Shown: positions 1 to 10,522, counted from the first letter of the stretch. The stretch: 64,000 nt of DNA from Clostridia bacterium (GCA_017626295.1 JAGAJB010000012.1:62001-126000); one strand, 5' to 3'. The notes: generated by a model not told the origin, from the letters alone. Translations and numbers: made by a program.

Positions 1-428
1 AGGGCGGTTGCGTAGGCGGAAGTTTAACTGCCGAAAACCCCTTTATTGCTAAAGCAAGGCTTATGAAACTGAGAAAATACAACCCTGTTTCCTGTAACCA
101 TCTTCCCGTAAAAGAAATACCCGAAGAAATGCTTTGCAATATGCCCATTGAACCTTGCGATGACGTTATGAAACTTGCTGATAACGTACAGGAAGCAATG
201 GCAAGAATGGCAAGAATGAAAGAACTTTTAAAAACTTTCCCCGGTCTTGACTGCGGAACTTGCGGTGCTCCCGGTTGCAAGGCACTTGCCGAAGACGTTG
301 TACGAGGTTTCACAACCGAGCACGACTGCGTTTTCAGAGCAAGGGAAGAATTACAGGATATTGAAAACACCGAACAACTTGAACGCATTATCCCTGCACC
401 CTTCAGAGATACATTAAAAAAGGACTGA
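1..428 (+). CDS. [Fe] hydrogenase large-subunit C-terminal-domain/4Fe-4S protein, 3' end only
   Basis: The reading frame is open from base 3, so the gene begins before the window; the first ATG (63) is internal. The first codons read GGCVGGSL followed by NPFIAKAR, typical of the end of the iron-only hydrogenase large-subunit C-terminal domain. The tail has a CGTCGAPGCKALAEDV motif and a later Cys, matching the C-x2-C-x4-C Fe-S domain (PF04060 type). Proteins of this kind sit with DRTGG and PHP genes near NADH-dependent [FeFe]-hydrogenase operons in Clostridia and are thought to be sensory or electron-transfer partners. The two downstream genes fit that cluster. Sensory role is inference; the family call is strong. 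Confidence 0.85.
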   Translation, partial: GGCVGGSLTAENPFIAKARLMKLRKYNPVSCNHLPVKEIPEEMLCNMPIEPCDDVMKLADNVQEAMARMARMKELLKTFPGLDCGTCGAPGCKALAEDVVRGFTTEHDCVFRAREELQDIENTEQLERIIPAPFRDTLKKD

Positions 429-433
429 AAAAT

Positions 434-766
434 ATGACAGTTGATAAATTACAAGAAAATCTAGGGCTTACATATTTATGTTGCGAAGATATTGCCCCAA
501 CTAAAGAAATCGACGGTTGTTACTGTGGCGATTTATTAAGTTGGGTAATGTCAAGAGCAGAGCCGGGTAATATCTGGCTTACGGTTATGGGTAACATCAA
601 CTCCATAGGTGTTGCGGTGCTGGCAGATATTTCCTGTATCATTCTGACGGAAAATGCCGCCTTGGACGAAGATGCAAAAAAGCGTGCAGAAGAAAACGAT
701 GTGGTTATTCTCACAACCCATAAAAACGCTTATCAACTTGCAAGCGAAATATCACAGATAATATGA
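434..766 (+). CDS. DRTGG-domain protein
   Basis: A 110-aa protein starting 5 nt after the Fe-S protein and overlapping the PHP gene by 4 nt (ATGA), so translationally coupled. The sequence has the small alpha/beta DRTGG fold pattern: a conserved GCYCGDLLSW segment, a hydrophobic strand ending IILTEN and a second ending VVILTT. DRTGG modules occur as sensory or ligand-binding domains and as stand-alone proteins in hydrogenase-associated clusters of Clostridia. The ligand is unknown. Family call rests on motif layout and context. Confidence 0.75.
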   Translation: MTVDKLQENLGLTYLCCEDIAPTKEIDGCYCGDLLSWVMSRAEPGNIWLTVMGNINSIGVAVLADISCIILTENAALDEDAKKRAEENDVVILTTHKNAYQLASEISQII

Positions 767-1473
767 AGATTTCATACGACTTCCATATTCACTCCTGTTT
801 AAGTCCTTGCGGTGACAATGATATGACACCGCAGAACATTGTGAATATGTCAAAAATAATGGGCTATGACGCCATAGCCCTTACGGACCACAACACTTGC
901 AGAAACTGCCCCGCAGTTATGAAAGCAGGTGAAAAAGCAGGTCTTACGGTAATTCCCGGTATGGAGTTATGTACCTCGGAGGAAGTTCACATAGTTTGCC
1001 TTTTTCCCCATATTGAAAAGGCATTGGCCTTTTCCGATTACGTATATTCCACTTTGCCCCCTGTAAAGAATAAACCAAACATTTTCAGTGACCAGATTAT
1101 TTGTAATGAAAATGATGAAGTTACGGGTAACGAAGAAAAGTTACTTATAACCGCAAGCACAATCAGTTGCGCAAAGGCAGTGGAAACCGTAAAAAAATAC
1201 GGCGGGATATGTTATCCCGCACATATTGACCGTTCTTCATTCAGTATACTGTCAAACTTAGGTATGATTGACGAAAGTTTCGGTTTTACCTGTGTTGAAA
1301 TTTTTGATATGGCAAAAGAACAGGAACTGAAAGAAAAACATCCCTATATTAACACTTTAAAAATCATATCAGACTCCGATGCTCACTATTTAGAGAAAAT
1401 GCGTATTCCCGAATATACTATTGATGTTAACGAAAACAGTATCAGCGGAATTTTCGAATATTTTGAAATGTAA
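763..1473 (+). CDS. PHP-domain metal-dependent phosphoesterase
   Basis: A 236-aa PHP protein. Metal-binding motifs are visible: FHIHS near the N-terminus, ALTDHNT near residue 40, PGMELCT near 66, a PAHID motif near 150 and a C-terminal SDAH. These match the TrpH/YciV-like PHP family, which hydrolyses phosphoesters such as 3',5'-bisnucleotides or RNA ends with divalent metals. It is the third gene of the hydrogenase-associated cluster and overlaps the DRTGG gene. Its substrate is not known; the genomic link to hydrogenase genes is recurrent in Clostridia. Confidence 0.85.
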   Translation: MKISYDFHIHSCLSPCGDNDMTPQNIVNMSKIMGYDAIALTDHNTCRNCPAVMKAGEKAGLTVIPGMELCTSEEVHIVCLFPHIEKALAFSDYVYSTLPPVKNKPNIFSDQIICNENDEVTGNEEKLLITASTISCAKAVETVKKYGGICYPAHIDRSSFSILSNLGMIDESFGFTCVEIFDMAKEQELKEKHPYINTLKIISDSDAHYLEKMRIPEYTIDVNENSISGIFEYFEM

Positions 1474-1487
1474 AAGGAGTTGAAAAA

Positions 1488-2975
1488 ATGCCCGATTCTT
1501 CACAAACAACCGTAAGGCGTTACGTCAGTAAGAAAGAGACTATCGCCTACGTTCTTAACGACGTAGCGGCAAGCCTTAATATTGATGATTACAAAGAGCG
1601 TTATATATACGACGTTGTTAATATCGACTTTAATCTTTTAGCCATTCAAAACGTTGTTTCTACCGCTTGGGACTCCGTAAACGACACCTTTATCGGCGTT
1701 TTGGTTGACAAAACCCGAACGCGATGGGGTAAATTCAGACCATACATAATTTTAGGTGAAATCCCCTTAACCGTTCTCGGTATGTGGTATTGGCTCATTC
1801 CGTTTCTTTTCCCCGATACTCCCGGTGATTATTTACCTAAATGGATTTTTTATTTCGCAATGAGCGTCATTACCGAAACCGCCACCACCTTTACGGCAGT
1901 TGCAAAAACAGGTTATCTTTCCACCATAACACCCGAGCCGCTGGAACGATCGCGACTGATAGCCACCGCAAACGTTGCCTCGCACCTTGTTGAAGATTTA
2001 CCGAAGCAACTTTTCGGTATTATTTACGACCTTGTTGCAAACAAGAAACTGGTTATAAAACTCCCCAGACTTTTCGCAGGATTCGGTATAGTCTGCGCGG
2101 TAATTTCCGCAGCATTTGCCTTATACTTTGTAATGAATTCCCGCGAGCGTGTTTCACAGTCTATTAAGCAACCCTCGGTAAAACATTGTTTCAAGGCTAT
2201 CGTGCGTAACAAACCTATGTTATGTTATCTTTTATCCTCTTTCTTATCGGGTTTCAGCATAGGTAAAAGCAGAACAAACTTCTATATTGATGTTTTAGGC
2301 TCAGTTACCTGGAAAACCATAGTCGGTATTCCCGCATTCCCTGTTAAATTTATCAGTTACAGTTTTGTAGAGCCTTTGAGAAAAAGATTTTCCACAAAAG
2401 CCTTGTGGATTCTGGAAGATGCCTGGACGGATATGCTGTGGCTCACAGTTTTCGGCATAGGCTCAATTAAAGGAAACTTCCAGAAGAAAGCAGTTATACT
2501 TCCCATAATGGCTATTGAAGAAATATTTGAAATGTGTGTTTACGGTTTAAGGCGAGTTATCCCTGCGGAAATCAAAAACGAAGCACTTGACTACTCCGAA
2601 TGGAAGCACGGTTACCGTTCCGAAGCCATGACAGGCGTTTCAATGGACCTTATTTCAAAACTGCAATCCGCAGTTATGAGTGGTATCAACAATGTTGTAA
2701 TGGGTAAAATCGGCTACATTCAAGGTAAAGAAATCGGTACACAGACCGATAAAACAAAGTGGTGGATATTCGCTTTAGGCACGGGAATCCCCATTATTTC
2801 ATCTTGCCTTGGCATTATACCCAAGTTCTTCTATCCCCTTTCAGCAGAAAACAGGAATAAAATGTACGAGGAACTCAGCGAACGCAGAATTGCAATGGCA
2901 GAATTTATGAAAACTGCCACACAGGAAGAAATCGATAAAAAAGCAGAAGACCAACTTAACGGTATATTTGATTAA
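1488..2975 (+). CDS. GPH-family (MFS) sugar:cation symporter
   Basis: A 495-aa polytopic membrane protein. The early motif WDSVNDTFIGVLVDKTRTRW followed by GKFRPYI is the signature of the glycoside-pentoside-hexuronide:cation symporter family. About 12 hydrophobic segments are visible. Start chosen at 1488 because AAAGGAGTT lies 6-7 nt upstream. It sits 14 nt after the PHP gene and ends in a strong terminator, so it may be co-transcribed with the hydrogenase-associated genes or use its own promoter. Substrate cannot be inferred; GPH members move oligosaccharides, glucuronides or melibiose-like sugars with Na+ or H+. Confidence 0.88.
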   Translation: MPDSSQTTVRRYVSKKETIAYVLNDVAASLNIDDYKERYIYDVVNIDFNLLAIQNVVSTAWDSVNDTFIGVLVDKTRTRWGKFRPYIILGEIPLTVLGMWYWLIPFLFPDTPGDYLPKWIFYFAMSVITETATTFTAVAKTGYLSTITPEPLERSRLIATANVASHLVEDLPKQLFGIIYDLVANKKLVIKLPRLFAGFGIVCAVISAAFALYFVMNSRERVSQSIKQPSVKHCFKAIVRNKPMLCYLLSSFLSGFSIGKSRTNFYIDVLGSVTWKTIVGIPAFPVKFISYSFVEPLRKRFSTKALWILEDAWTDMLWLTVFGIGSIKGNFQKKAVILPIMAIEEIFEMCVYGLRRVIPAEIKNEALDYSEWKHGYRSEAMTGVSMDLISKLQSAVMSGINNVVMGKIGYIQGKEIGTQTDKTKWWIFALGTGIPIISSCLGIIPKFFYPLSAENRNKMYEELSERRIAMAEFMKTATQEEIDKKAEDQLNGIFD

Positions 2976-2981
2976 AGAAGA

Positions 2982-3018
2982 AACGGACAGTTCATTAAAC
3001 GAACTGTCCGTTGTTTTT
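2982..3018. terminator. Rho-independent terminator between convergent genes
   Basis: Perfect 12-bp stem (AACGGACAGTTC and its complement) with a 7-nt loop, followed by GTTTTT on the plus strand. It ends the GPH transporter transcript and lies just beyond the stop of the convergent FN3 gene. Confidence 0.9.
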
Positions 3019-6000
3019 AATATTTATCTATGCAAGTCAGACCCGAATAGAACCAACTTCTGTAATTACCGTAATAAGCGCGCACCGTATAGGTGTATTT
3101 ACCGCCTAATTGTGCAGTTTTATCAAGGTAAGTTACGGTGTTACTGCCTTTAACAGTACCTATCTGAACCCAGTTACCGTTATCGGTTTTTCTGAAAATA
3201 AAGTAACCTGTTGCCCATTTAACCGGTTTCCATTTAACGCTAATGCCGGATGCATAACTTGTTGCTGAAACGAGTTTAGGTGCTGCAAGGTAAACAGTAG
3301 CCCAACCGTTTCCGTTGTAACCTGAAAGCGTTTTGGAACTGTATGCCCTTACGGTGTATCTGTATGTAGCACCGTTAACAACTTTTGTATCGGTGTAAGA
3401 GTTTTTAGTAACGGTTGCAATTTTTGTCCAAGTAGTTTCCCTGTTCGCTTTTCTGTAAACGTAGTAACTGCTTGCACCCGAAACTGCATTCCAGTTCAAC
3501 TGCACGCTGTCAATTCTGTTAGCGACGGTTACCGTGGGAGTAAGTACACACTTAACTGATTTACCGACGGTATTGTAATAGGAAATACTTGAGCCGTTAA
3601 CTGCTCTTACAGTATATGCGTATGTAGATTTATTTTTAACGTTAGTATCTCTGTAAGAGTTTGACGTTACAGAACCTACGTAAGTCCAGGTTTTAGCACC
3701 GTCAACTTTTCGGTAAACGTAGTATTTTGCGGCTCCCGAAACTTTATTCCATGATACTGTCACAGCACCGTAAGTGTTAGAAACCGATGTTATCTTCGGT
3801 ATACTTAAATACTTAGTTCTCCAACCTGCAGTATTATAACCCGAAAGAATCTTTCCGTTATATGCTCTGACTGTATATGTATAATCAGTACCGCTTTTAA
3901 CGTTCTTATCGGTATAGTAGTTGTTTGTTACAATTGCTATACGGGTCCAGTACTTTGCATTTCCTGCTTTTCTGTAAACCCAATAATTCTGAGCCTCGGA
4001 ATTAACGTCCCATTTAAGATAAATACCGCTTGCTGAATTGGAATGAGCGAGTTTCGGAGCAGTAACGTATGTGATTCCTCTTGCGTTATACGTACTTATA
4101 CCTGTATCATTAACTGCTCTTACAGCGTAGTAAATCAACTTTCCGTTAGTAGCACCTGTATCTGTATAAGTAAGTTCATCAGCAGAAACCGTAGTAACAA
4201 GAACCCAGTTTTCGCCGTAGATTTTACGGTAAACATTATATTTCTGTGCACCTTCAACTGAATCCCAGGAGATTGTTACACCTGTATAAGCGTTACTTAT
4301 ACTTGTAATACTCGGAACAGAAAGGAATGTATTTACCGCAGGTGCAGAATCAACGCTTGTTTTTTCAAAATCAACTGTTTTTACAATATAATTATACGTC
4401 TTACCTGCCACAACTTTTTTATCCGTGTATGACAAGGTTTCACCGTCAACGTCGGCAATCAGCATTTTTCGGGAAACGCTACCGCCTTCGTATCTGTAAA
4501 TTTTATAACCGATTGCACCGTTAACCGCAGACCAACTTACCGTTGTACAGTCAGCACCGTTTACGGTTTTAATTGTTTCGGGCGGTGCTATGTAAGTGAG
4601 TTCGGGTGCATTGTTAGTATCAACAACACCGCGGCTTTCGTTGATTATTACTGCAACCGCATAGGAATAAACTTCAGCACTTTTAACGTTTTCATCAAGG
4701 TACTCAACCTCATTGACTGTTGCTATCTGAGACCACTCGCCGTTTGTGTTTCTGAAAACTGCGTAAGCATCGGCTCTGTCGCGGGGTTCCCAGGTAACTT
4801 TAATGCCACCCTCACAAAGTTCGGGTGTTGCAATACCCATAGCACCAAGTCTTAAAATAGAAGCAGTACTGTTACCTACTAAACTTTCGCCCTTGGGGCT
4901 TACAGCCTTAACTGCGTATACGTAAGTTTCTTCCCAAAGGACATCTTTGTCGATATATTCCAAGGAATCTGTTGCGCTGACATCGGCAAGTTTAACAACG
5001 TTACCGTTAAGGTCAGCACGCATTACTTCATATTTTGTTGCACCGTTCACGTTAAGCCAGGTAACCTTAATACCTTCAATAAGGTTTTCTGCTGCAGTAT
5101 TTTCAGGTGCTTTAATGTAATAAACAGGCTGAGAAGCAACCTTTGCACCCTCTGATACGGAAATCATTGGGCAAACAGCGTATACATACTCTGTACCGCT
5201 TGCAGCACTTGTATCGCTGAAAGAAAGTGTTCCGCCGTCAACAGTACCGACCTTAATCCAGGTAGATTCTGCGGGGGTTTTACGGTATATTGAGTAACCC
5301 GTTACACCGTTTACGCCCTTCCATTCAACTTTAACCGCATTTCGCTCAAGGGAAAGTTCAGTAACCTCAGTTGAGGGAACGCGTGTAATAGTGTACCCTG
5401 TTACACTGTATGCACTGTCACCGCTATTAGTACAAGCCTTGACTGAATAAGTGTACGGCTTACCCGCTGTTACATTATTATCAACAAAACTATTTTGGGC
5501 AACTTGAGCATACTCAAGAAGTTGTGCTTCTACGCCAACCGCTTTTCTGTAAACAATATAATGCGTTGCATTGGGGTGGGCATCCCATTTTATTTCAATA
5601 CCTTTAAGGGTATTGGAAACAGAAGTTATTCCGGGGGATTCAATATATGTTATACTCATTCCCAAATCGGAAGTAACACTTGTAAATGAATCCGTTGCAG
5701 AGTTCACATCATATTCGTATGTAACATCGTCAACAACCGTTGTATCTTTATAAGCAGTACCTGCAGAGAAAGTTCTTCTGGCAATTTCTTTCCACTCTGT
5801 TTCCCCCGTCTGACGGCGAAGAAGAATATAGAAATCTGCACCTAAAGTTTCACTCCACTTAATTTCAACACCGCCTACCGCATTTCTCAATGATGTTACA
5901 ACAGGCTTTTCAACATATTCGCAAGTAACACCCACAGCATCATAAAGACTTATGCCGTAGTTGTTAAAGGCTCTTACTGTGTATGTATAAACTGTACCGC

Positions 6001-6721
6001 TTTTGAGTCCTGTGTCAACGAATTCGGTTACTTCTGCACCGACTTCCCCTACACTTTCCCAGGTTGAGTAGGGTGATGTGCGTCTGATTTCATAACCGAC
6101 AGCACCTTCTACGGACTCCCAGGAAACTTTAAGACCGTCCGCATGAGGAACAACATCTTTAAGTACAGGTTTTGCAAGGGTGGAAATATCCGCAAACTCC
6201 GCAATTAACTGAAGTCCGTCTGCAACAGTTATATTTTTATCGTGTTCGGAAGTAGAATAGTATTCTTTACAATAAAATCTTACACTTGTTGTGGGTCTGC
6301 TTTCGTCAATAACCTCAAACTCCATATTGAAGAATGTAAGTGCTTCGGTTGTTGATACCGACATAGTATTCATATACGCAATTGAATATATGTCGGGGTT
6401 ATCTTCGCATACACCGTATGCGTATGTACCCGCAAAATTTTTGACAGTGCCCTCCTCTGCAGTCGTTCTTTCTGCAGGGGCACAATTTGTAGGTTTTAAA
6501 ACCGAACTGTCATATTCAACCGCAAGTATAATACCGCCGATACCTTTCTGGTCTTTGGTAACACTTATGGAATAGTTAAGTGTATTATCCTCAATAGCCT
6601 CTCCCTTAACGGAAAAAAGAGTTTTTACATTGTATGCAGCAAGCGTATCCACCGCTGACATACTGAAAAACGATATACACATAACTATACAAAGAAAAAC
6701 GGATAAAGATTTCTTTAGCAT
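3017..6721 (-). CDS. Secreted cohesin-like domain plus 12 FN3 repeats (paralogue 1)
   Basis: A 1234-aa exported protein with a Lys-rich start, hydrophobic core and AYA-like cleavage region near residue 28. Residues about 30-165 resemble a cohesin-type beta domain (VEYDSSVLKPT, then IAYMNT). The rest is about twelve 85-90-residue fibronectin-III-like repeats, each with a W in strand B, YxVYRK, and YTYTVRA near the end. No LPXTG motif, dockerin or SLH domain is seen, so anchoring is unexplained. ATG start with AGGAGG 5 nt upstream. It is the last and one of the two longest of three paralogues in a row. Probable role is cell-surface adhesion or scaffold; this is inference. Confidence 0.85.
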   Translation of the reverse strand: MLKKSLSVFLCIVMCISFFSMSAVDTLAAYNVKTLFSVKGEAIEDNTLNYSISVTKDQKGIGGIILAVEYDSSVLKPTNCAPAERTTAEEGTVKNFAGTYAYGVCEDNPDIYSIAYMNTMSVSTTEALTFFNMEFEVIDESRPTTSVRFYCKEYYSTSEHDKNITVADGLQLIAEFADISTLAKPVLKDVVPHADGLKVSWESVEGAVGYEIRRTSPYSTWESVGEVGAEVTEFVDTGLKSGTVYTYTVRAFNNYGISLYDAVGVTCEYVEKPVVTSLRNAVGGVEIKWSETLGADFYILLRRQTGETEWKEIARRTFSAGTAYKDTTVVDDVTYEYDVNSATDSFTSVTSDLGMSITYIESPGITSVSNTLKGIEIKWDAHPNATHYIVYRKAVGVEAQLLEYAQVAQNSFVDNNVTAGKPYTYSVKACTNSGDSAYSVTGYTITRVPSTEVTELSLERNAVKVEWKGVNGVTGYSIYRKTPAESTWIKVGTVDGGTLSFSDTSAASGTEYVYAVCPMISVSEGAKVASQPVYYIKAPENTAAENLIEGIKVTWLNVNGATKYEVMRADLNGNVVKLADVSATDSLEYIDKDVLWEETYVYAVKAVSPKGESLVGNSTASILRLGAMGIATPELCEGGIKVTWEPRDRADAYAVFRNTNGEWSQIATVNEVEYLDENVKSAEVYSYAVAVIINESRGVVDTNNAPELTYIAPPETIKTVNGADCTTVSWSAVNGAIGYKIYRYEGGSVSRKMLIADVDGETLSYTDKKVVAGKTYNYIVKTVDFEKTSVDSAPAVNTFLSVPSITSISNAYTGVTISWDSVEGAQKYNVYRKIYGENWVLVTTVSADELTYTDTGATNGKLIYYAVRAVNDTGISTYNARGITYVTAPKLAHSNSASGIYLKWDVNSEAQNYWVYRKAGNAKYWTRIAIVTNNYYTDKNVKSGTDYTYTVRAYNGKILSGYNTAGWRTKYLSIPKITSVSNTYGAVTVSWNKVSGAAKYYVYRKVDGAKTWTYVGSVTSNSYRDTNVKNKSTYAYTVRAVNGSSISYYNTVGKSVKCVLTPTVTVANRIDSVQLNWNAVSGASSYYVYRKANRETTWTKIATVTKNSYTDTKVVNGATYRYTVRAYSSKTLSGYNGNGWATVYLAAPKLVSATSYASGISVKWKPVKWATGYFIFRKTDNGNWVQIGTVKGSNTVTYLDKTAQLGGKYTYTVRAYYGNYRSWFYSGLTCIDKY

Positions 6722-6762
6722 AAATCCTCCTGAAAAATAAGTTACAGTCTATTTATAACTTA

Positions 6763-6789
6763 ATCCCTCGCGCATACGCGCGAGGGGAT
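6763..6789. terminator. GC-rich hairpin between paralogues 1 and 2
   Basis: Perfect stem CCCTCGCGC/GCGCGAGGG with a 4-nt loop in the gap between the two FN3 genes. A T-run follows only on the plus strand, so on the minus strand it is a weak terminator or an mRNA stabiliser/attenuator that could lower expression of the downstream paralogue. Confidence 0.55.
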
Positions 6790-6793
6790 ATTT

Positions 6794-9700
6794 TTAATAA
6801 CGGTCTTTACAGGAAATACCTTTAGTATTATAAGAACTCAAAGTATAACCGGAGCAAGCCCTTACGGTATATGTATAAGTAACGCCTTTTTTAGCTGTTT
6901 TATCAACGAATGTTGTACTGTTAGTACCCTTCATAACGCCAACTCTGGTCCAGCCTGATCCTGCAGTTTTACGGTATACATAATAACCTGTTGTACCCTT
7001 AACAGGATCCCACTTAACGTAAATACCGGATTTGTAACTCACCGCACTCTTGAGAACCGGGTTTGCAAGACGTTTAATTGTAAGACCCGTTGTATCAAAG
7101 CCACTGTAATAACCGTTTACTGCAATTACTGTATAGATGTAGTAGTTACCGCTTGCGTTAACTATGCCCTTATCTGTATAGTATGTATTTTTGGTTGAAC
7201 CTACAAAGTACCAGGACATTGAGCCGCCTCTGCGCCTGTAAACTTTGTATTCTGTTGCACCCTGAACGGCATTCCATTTAACATAAATACCGCTTGCAGC
7301 GTTGGAAACACCTGTGAGTTTCGGTGCAGCAACATATTTGATGTTTTTGCCTGTTCTGTCAAAATCACTGAAATTTCCATTTACTGCAATTACTGTGTAT
7401 CTGTAATACACACCATTTGTAACCTTTGTATCAATATAGCTATTCTTTGATGAATAACCGATATATGACCAGGATGCAGCACTGCCTGCTTTACGGTAAA
7501 CTCGATAGCCTGTTGCACCTTGAACGGCACCCCAACTAACGCTTACACCTTGTTGTACATTTGCAACTTTTGTAATTTTAGGTGTAGGAAGATAAACAAG
7601 AGAAACACCATCTTTATCGAAATCACTGAAACTACCGTTTACAGCGATTACTGTATAAGCGTATTTTGTACCGCTTGCAAGTTTTGATTTATCAACAAAA
7701 GATGTTCCTGCGGAATATCCTATGTAACCCCATGCACCGCCAACTACTTTTCTGTATACTCTGTAACCCACTGCACCGTCAACAGGCTCCCAGGATACAG
7801 AAACACCTGCATTGGTATTAGCGGCTTTCGTAAGGTCGGGTGTTTCTACGAAGGTAACTGATTTACCTGTATCATCATATCCGCTGTTACCGCCATCAGA
7901 AGTAATAGCATTGATAGTATATGAATACTTTTCACCACTGAATACAGTACCGTCAGTGTATGTTGTTTCTGTTACTGTTGTGAAATATTCCCATTCAGTA
8001 TTATATTCATCTTTACGGTAAATTTCGTATTCTACCGCATCATCAACAGGTGTCCAGGAAAGCGTTACACCGGGTAACACGTTTTTAATGGTTGTAATCT
8101 TAGGACAACCGAGTCTTGTTATTTCGTAATTATCTGAAATGAAACTGTTAAGGTCTGTTGATGTTGCGTAAACTCTGTAATTATAAGTTGTATCGCCTTC
8201 AACATCCAAATCAATATAAGTTGTTTCTTTTGCACCAAGTGTTGCAATTACTTCAAATACACCGTCTGTTTCTTTTTCAATTACGTAACTCTGTGCGCCA
8301 CCAACAGGTGTAACAGTAATCTTAATACCGTTTGCTGCATTCTTAACAGAGAGTACGGGAACTGCGAGATACTTAACCTGTGCAGGTTCTGCGGTCATTT
8401 CAGCAATATTGTTGCCGTTATATGCTTTTACCATATAATCATAAGCAACACCGCTTTCGATACTTGTATCTGTATATTTATTTGTGCTGACTGTTGCTAC
8501 CTTTGTCCAGGATACAGCGCCGGAAGTTCTTCTGTATACATAGTAACCATCTGCTTTTGAGAGTGCGCTCCAGGTAACTTCTGCACCATTTTTAACTGCA
8601 TTAGCAGAAATGGATGTAACTGTACCGAAATACATACCTTCAACGCCGTTGGTGTTATATGCGCTTTCAAAATCGCCTTTTACTGCACTTACTGTGTATT
8701 TGTAGTATGTACCGTGAACTGCATTTTTATCTACATAAGAGAGGTCTGTTACATTTGCGATTTCTGTCCAGTTTGTTTTACCTGCAACTACGCGGTAAAC
8801 TTTGTAACTTTCAGCGCCCTGTACCTGTTCCCAAACAACACGGATACCTTCGCTGATGGTTGAAACCGAACTGATTTCGGGTGCAGAAAGGTATGTAAAT
8901 GCAACTTCTGCTTCGTAACCGCCAAAGCCTGTTGCGTTTTCTGCACAAACAAAGTAAATGTAATCTGTACCGCTTACAACATCTGTATCAACATAATTGG
9001 TTGATGAAGTTTTACCGCACTCTATCCAAATACTGTCATCAACAGTTCTGCGGAAAACAGAATAATTGCTTGCACCGTTTACCGCACCCCAACTGAGATA
9101 AACACCGTTTGCTTTATTGCTTACTTCGTTGACAGATGTTTTTCCGAGTCTTGTGATAACTGAAAGTTCTTTTTTAGCACTACTGATGTCACTTGCAACT
9201 GCCTGAATTCTGTAAATATACTTACCGTCAGCAGTAACATTTTCATCCATATAACAGTTGTCCTCACCTGCTGCGATCTCAGCGATAACACTGTATTCGC
9301 CGCCCACAACTTTCTTTTCAATAACATATTTTTCTGCGCCGCCTACTTCTTCAAAGTAGATTTCGATACCGTCAAAAGAGTTTGAAACAGTTGTTTCGGG
9401 GACAGCAATAAACTTAACTGAAGCGGGAGCACAAGACATATCTGCGGAATATTTTCCGCTGATAGCCTTTACTTTATAGTCGTATACTACGCCGCTTGAA
9501 ATTGATTCGTCAATATATTCGGTGGGTGTAACAGTTGTTACCTTCTGCCAGTTTGCAGTAACATTAAGTTTTCTGTAAACTTCATAACTTGTAGCGCCGT
9601 CAAGTGCACTCCAGGTAATTTTAGCACCGTTTTCAACTGCAACTGCATCAATATAGTCAATAGAACCAAAGTTCATACCTGCAAGACCTGTTTCGTCATA

Positions 9701-10483
9701 CTCTGTTGAGCCGAAACTGTTTGCAGAAGAAACTGTGTAATAATACTCAGTACCTTTAACTATATTATTGTCAATATACTCTGTTGACGCACCTATATCT
9801 GAACTAAGTAAAGTCCATGCAGATGCACCTGCTTCTTTACGGTAAAGAGTGTAAGATGTAGCACCAACCGATTCAGACCATACAACTCTGAGGCCATCGT
9901 TAACAGAGTTTACTTCTGTTACCTGAGGCATCGAAAGAGTGTGGAAAGAATGTGTGCATATTGACTGGAGTCCGTCAGTTGCCTTTTTTATATCGTTTTC
10001 ATCGTTACCGTCGTCAGTAATAAATTCCGAACATACGAATTCAACGGAAGTCATAGGACGTTCTTCTGAAATCGCACGGAATTTTATTACAAATAAGTCT
10101 GCACCGCTGTTGCCGATAGTGAAACCGTTGGCATTCATATATGCAAGAGCACAAACTCCGGGCTCATTATACACAAGTCCTGTTTCATACACACCGGCAA
10201 CATTTTCCACAAAATCGCCGTCTGCATTATAGGAACCTGCTGCGTGGCTTTCAACAACTTCAAGAACAGAAGCGTCGAAAGCAACCTTGACAATAGCACC
10301 TGTAACCTTGGTGTGACCCGCAGTAAGTTTAACTGTATAAGTTATTTCATCATTTAAATACTCACTGTTGGTTACTTCAAAAATTGCTTCAGCGTCACCT
10401 GCTGCATAAACCTGACCTGCTGTGGCAGTATAGATTGATACGCACATTATTACGCAAAGCACTAAAGATATAAATCTTTTCAA
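6794..10483 (-). CDS. Secreted cohesin-like domain plus 12 FN3 repeats (paralogue 2)
   Basis: A 1229-aa exported protein with the same architecture as its neighbour: signal peptide ending near VYAAG, a cohesin-like N-terminal domain (VKVAFDASVLEVV, later LAYMNANG), then about twelve FN3-like repeats. Repeats 9-11 are nearly alike (YTVIAVNG, then F/SDFD), suggesting recent internal duplication. The start is a TTG codon at 10483 with GGAGGAGT just upstream; no ATG fits better. No anchor motif is seen. Likely transcribed after paralogue 3 and before paralogue 1. Confidence 0.85.
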   Translation of the reverse strand: MKRFISLVLCVIMCVSIYTATAGQVYAAGDAEAIFEVTNSEYLNDEITYTVKLTAGHTKVTGAIVKVAFDASVLEVVESHAAGSYNADGDFVENVAGVYETGLVYNEPGVCALAYMNANGFTIGNSGADLFVIKFRAISEERPMTSVEFVCSEFITDDGNDENDIKKATDGLQSICTHSFHTLSMPQVTEVNSVNDGLRVVWSESVGATSYTLYRKEAGASAWTLLSSDIGASTEYIDNNIVKGTEYYYTVSSANSFGSTEYDETGLAGMNFGSIDYIDAVAVENGAKITWSALDGATSYEVYRKLNVTANWQKVTTVTPTEYIDESISSGVVYDYKVKAISGKYSADMSCAPASVKFIAVPETTVSNSFDGIEIYFEEVGGAEKYVIEKKVVGGEYSVIAEIAAGEDNCYMDENVTADGKYIYRIQAVASDISSAKKELSVITRLGKTSVNEVSNKANGVYLSWGAVNGASNYSVFRRTVDDSIWIECGKTSSTNYVDTDVVSGTDYIYFVCAENATGFGGYEAEVAFTYLSAPEISSVSTISEGIRVVWEQVQGAESYKVYRVVAGKTNWTEIANVTDLSYVDKNAVHGTYYKYTVSAVKGDFESAYNTNGVEGMYFGTVTSISANAVKNGAEVTWSALSKADGYYVYRRTSGAVSWTKVATVSTNKYTDTSIESGVAYDYMVKAYNGNNIAEMTAEPAQVKYLAVPVLSVKNAANGIKITVTPVGGAQSYVIEKETDGVFEVIATLGAKETTYIDLDVEGDTTYNYRVYATSTDLNSFISDNYEITRLGCPKITTIKNVLPGVTLSWTPVDDAVEYEIYRKDEYNTEWEYFTTVTETTYTDGTVFSGEKYSYTINAITSDGGNSGYDDTGKSVTFVETPDLTKAANTNAGVSVSWEPVDGAVGYRVYRKVVGGAWGYIGYSAGTSFVDKSKLASGTKYAYTVIAVNGSFSDFDKDGVSLVYLPTPKITKVANVQQGVSVSWGAVQGATGYRVYRKAGSAASWSYIGYSSKNSYIDTKVTNGVYYRYTVIAVNGNFSDFDRTGKNIKYVAAPKLTGVSNAASGIYVKWNAVQGATEYKVYRRRGGSMSWYFVGSTKNTYYTDKGIVNASGNYYIYTVIAVNGYYSGFDTTGLTIKRLANPVLKSAVSYKSGIYVKWDPVKGTTGYYVYRKTAGSGWTRVGVMKGTNSTTFVDKTAKKGVTYTYTVRACSGYTLSSYNTKGISCKDRY

Positions 10484-10522
10484 TCTGACTCCTCCTAACT
10501 TATGTCAACTGTGTATTTACAA

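Noticed and set aside
3017-10483. Plus-strand open frames of 60-97 codons opposite the FN3 genes
   Set aside because: They arise from the repeat sequence in antisense frames, lack ribosome binding sites and have no protein-like features.
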